Positions 60,910 to 64,000 of a stretch of 64,000 nucleotides of DNA are shown here, in pieces; position 1 is the first letter of the stretch; every line of letters begins with the position of its first letter. The translations under genes were made by a program, and so were the position numbers. The notes beneath the pieces are model-generated. The model saw only the letters and a list, made by a program, of their open reading frames with translations. It did no database searches and was not told the DNA's origin. This DNA comes from Lycorma delicatula (taxonomy: Eukaryota; Arthropoda; Insecta; Hemiptera; Fulgoridae): the NCBI RefSeq assembly GCF_047948215.1, contig NC_134455.1:323570147-323634146 (forward strand). Direction: 5' to 3'.

Positions 60910-63900
60910 GTTTGCAATATAAAGCGATTCAGAAAGCTCCCGACTATGTCGGTCGATTAGTATAACCAGATAGAAATGTTTGAATTATAAACAATCTTAC
61001 TTTGTGTCCATTTGAATCACATTAGCAAAATCTAAGAAAAAATCCATCAAATCGAGTGTTCTCGTCATAAATGTTCAGTCAGAGAAAATAAATTTACTTG
61101 ACACATACGGAACAAAAAAAAAAGACAATATTTTCTTTAATGGAAGTAAAGATTAGTATAAAACTAAGACAGAAATGATAGTATAATAAAATAATAAAGG
61201 AATTAAAAGTAATTTTCTTTATTATTATTTTATTCAATATTAAGGAAACGGATAACATAATCGTTGCATAACAATATTTTATTTATCTAGCTGTCGTAAC
61301 GAAGTACTTAAAATGATTAAGATTAACATGACGCAACGAAATTGTAATAAAATAAATTATTATTCTTATCTAAAAGCAATTATTCTTTTGTATCAGAATA
61401 TGTTATCGAACTGAATTATACTAAAGATAGAATTTATATGATTAAATGAAACTGCATTTTGTGACAAGATAAGACAAGAATAATATTAAAATTTATTACA
61501 GAAAGGAAGATAAAGAACAACGCAAAGATGATGTCATTGAATATTTTTATAAAATTACTATTATTATTATTCAAATTAATTGAGGGTAGAAAGAAGAAGG
61601 TAAAAGGGAAGAGTAGATGTTAGTTGTTTCAAGTTTAAAGCACGACTACAGAAAAGTATTGAACCGGTAAAACGTTGATGAAAGAAATACATACAGGTAG
61701 AATTCACAACCTTTACTGAAAAAACTATTCTAATAGACAGCACGTTACTTTTTACGGATTGATAAATAAAAGCTATACATTATTTTCTTTTAATTAAAAA
61801 TTGGGCACAAAGATAAGCTTCGATTCAGTCCTGTTAACCCGAACCAATAAATTAATGTAGAAATGTTGAAGTACTGGAATAAATAAATCCTGTAACGAAA
61901 AGATATACATTATCATTTTATTCATAAAGACACAATCCAGGCCGATGACGTGCTTAAAGAAAACCTAAATGATTACAATCATTATAAATAACAATGCAAA
62001 GGAAAAAGGTGTCATATGTAAAAAGATGTATTAAAAAATAATCATAATGCTTCGATTTAATTATGAAAAATAAAAGCTTATATTTGTTTTCAGTACTTTA
62101 ACTAATCTATTTAACGATTCATTTAATTAACTAAAATATAATTGTAAATTAAATCGTCTTTTGTAGACAGAAATTCATTAACTTAGCAATACCGAACCTA
62201 GCGATCAACATATCGAACGCCGATATCTTGGCAAATATTCGGAAACATTGAACCAGTAAACAACTTATTTGGTGTGGTGACACGATAAATGATGCACCAC
62301 AGTTATCTTTATCAAAATTATAAGTTTTAATATTATACGATTATTCTGTATGTATTTAGTATGTTAACAAAGAAAATTTAACATTTTATCTTACGATTGG
62401 TAACTAAGTTTGATACAATTATTTTAAGAAATGTGGTATTAAAAAAAAATCCGCTTGTTTGACACTACTGCGCGAGAAAAATCATGATGAAAATAGTTTC
62501 AAAACCTTGAATAAGAAAAAAAACCCGAGTTAGACTGCGGTAATATATAAGACACTTTCATACACGTTTCGGTCTATGTAACAATAAAAATCCGTATTAT
62601 TTACCGGGATTCTTTTTAGCGATTACAAAATTTTCTAGAAGGGGGTTTTTGATTACAGTACGCGTATGTTCGGCTTCACCGTACATAAATCCGATCAGCT
62701 TGCTCTTTTAAATAATGTAACTAGTAAAATTTTCGACCAGTGCAATATTTAAAGTTGTTAAGAATTAAATAATCGTTAATATAAAATAACGTTATATGAT
62801 TTTAATTTTATGAAAACGTCTAAGAAAGCGGTAGTAAGTGTTACCCTAGAGATAAAAAAAAAGTATGAGAAACTATTTAAAATTCTTTTCAAACCACTCA
62901 AGAGGGGAAAAACAGTTATACTGAAAAATAACTTTTTTTTTCACTTAATACTCGTAATAGATTTGAATAGCTTCAACCAACATAGACATGTGTTTTTTTA
63001 ATTTATTTATTTATTTCTTTACATACATACACGCGCGCGCGCGCCTGTACACAATTTATAAAATTGTAAAAAAAATATTTATAAACAATATTAAATTATA
63101 AATAGACGGGTATGCTCTTATCAATGTACACAGCATACAGGCTAATCGGAAAACAAATTATTTTGCCTGTAAGAAACTATTGAGGGAAATATTTTATTAA
63201 CAGGTATCAGACATCAAGTGATTTTTACCTGTAATCTAATAAAACCGATTCATCCATTCATAGAAAAAAATGAAAATCAATTAAAACTTACTTGTTTTTA
63301 TTCCAGTAAAAATTCATTCAATTCTAAGTTGTTTTTTTTTTTAATTCGATCACAATGCAAGTTATTACCGGCATGAAGCAGTCACTAATCTCTTCGTATG
63401 ATATAAATCTACAAAGCAAATCTTTCTATTTAATTTTATTACCTTGAAAAACATTTATTAATTTTTATGTTCCAATAGTTAATTACAAGCAATAAATGTT
63501 TTATCGGTTGGAAATTTTTTACGAATAAAATCTACCAGAGCTTCATTCAAAGAAAAATGTACTTAGAAAATAATACTGGAAATTACTGAAAGCTAATTCA
63601 CACAATAATACTAATTCATGATAAAATTTTAGTGCTTGAACTAAATAAAGGTTTAACAATATTTTTGGAATTGAAAGGTTTTTATTTTCTTCGCATATAT
63701 AATGTATTTTATTACTAATATTATTATTGATATACACTTTACAGACTATGACCATTTTGGAATTTTACAGAGATAGATATTAATTTCCAAAAAATACTAA
63801 AACAACAAACAGCTCGTAACTGCGGTCGCCGTGAGGTGATGCAAGGGAGCTCATGGGTTCATACTCCATGGCTTCAAGAGACTGAATGGAAAAAAATTAG

Positions 63901-64000
63901 AGAATTAAAATTAAAATTTAAAAAAAATTATTTTGCTTAAAAATACAAATCTTTTTTAGAAGTGTTGGACTAATCTTCTAAAAAAATATTATTAGAGTCC
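60910..64000. other. Unassigned DNA to window end
   Basis: AT-rich, with only short chance ORFs. An alternating (CG)n tract lies at 63031-63044. At 63818-63872 a B-box-like ggttcatactcc hints at another tRNA-derived remnant. Confidence 0.45.

Noticed and set aside
59209..63044. (CG)n tracts at 59209-59219 and 63031-63044 as CpG islands
   Set aside because: They are 11-14 base alternating runs beside AT repeats, not extended GC-rich islands, and no gene start is nearby.
1..64000. CRISPR arrays, operons, bacterial promoters
   Set aside because: The window is eukaryotic, with spliced genes; no regularly spaced repeats were seen.

Overview
The window is AT-rich eukaryotic DNA from an arthropod nuclear genome, most likely an insect. 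The evidence is spliced genes with GT-AG introns, a canonical insect-type arginine kinase and a dense load of insect-style transposons (mariner, piggyBac, hAT, RTE/jockey-like LINEs, tRNA-derived SINEs). A hemipteran is my guess, but nothing here proves the order. I recognise only two host genes, and they are convergent.

Region 1 (1-6.8 kb, + strand) holds the last two coding exons of flap endonuclease 1 (FEN1): exon 133-324 carries the PCNA-binding QGRLDSFF box and exon 6734-6808 carries the basic tail. The 6.4-kb intron between them contains a SINE remnant and a nearly complete but dead LINE in antisense orientation. That LINE is itself split by a 480-bp GC-rich retro-insert that begins with a perfect hairpin.

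Region 2 (6.8-24.8 kb) is the gap between the two convergent genes and is a transposon graveyard. It contains two decayed mariner transposases (the second broken by a SINE), several SINE copies, a hAT element with an exact 8-bp target duplication (12564-15941) and a piggyBac element with TTAA flanks (19510-22194).

Region 3 (24.8-36.5 kb, - strand) is the complete coding region of arginine kinase: six coding exons, 1071 nt including the stop, 356 residues. Every substrate and catalytic residue that I checked is intact. FEN1 acts in replication and repair and arginine kinase in ATP buffering, so I see no functional link between them.

Region 4 (36.5-64 kb) lies upstream of arginine kinase and has no host gene that I can support. 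It holds a 151-bp direct repeat pair, an internally deleted mariner, a piggyBac-type MITE (43103-44148), a third kind of DDE transposase fossil (48.7-50.1 kb), a full-length SINE with a 15-bp target duplication (51526-51817), a LINE 3' end, a LINE-like fragment region (57.7-58.6 kb), and several SINE copies of two families that share the same 3' tail.

I did not find a convincing new functional system. The most informative observations are the two SINE families with different tRNA-like heads and a common tail, the mobile elements whose exact boundaries can be read from target duplications, and a recurring pattern of perfect short-loop hairpins, one of them sitting at a retrotransposon insertion junction.
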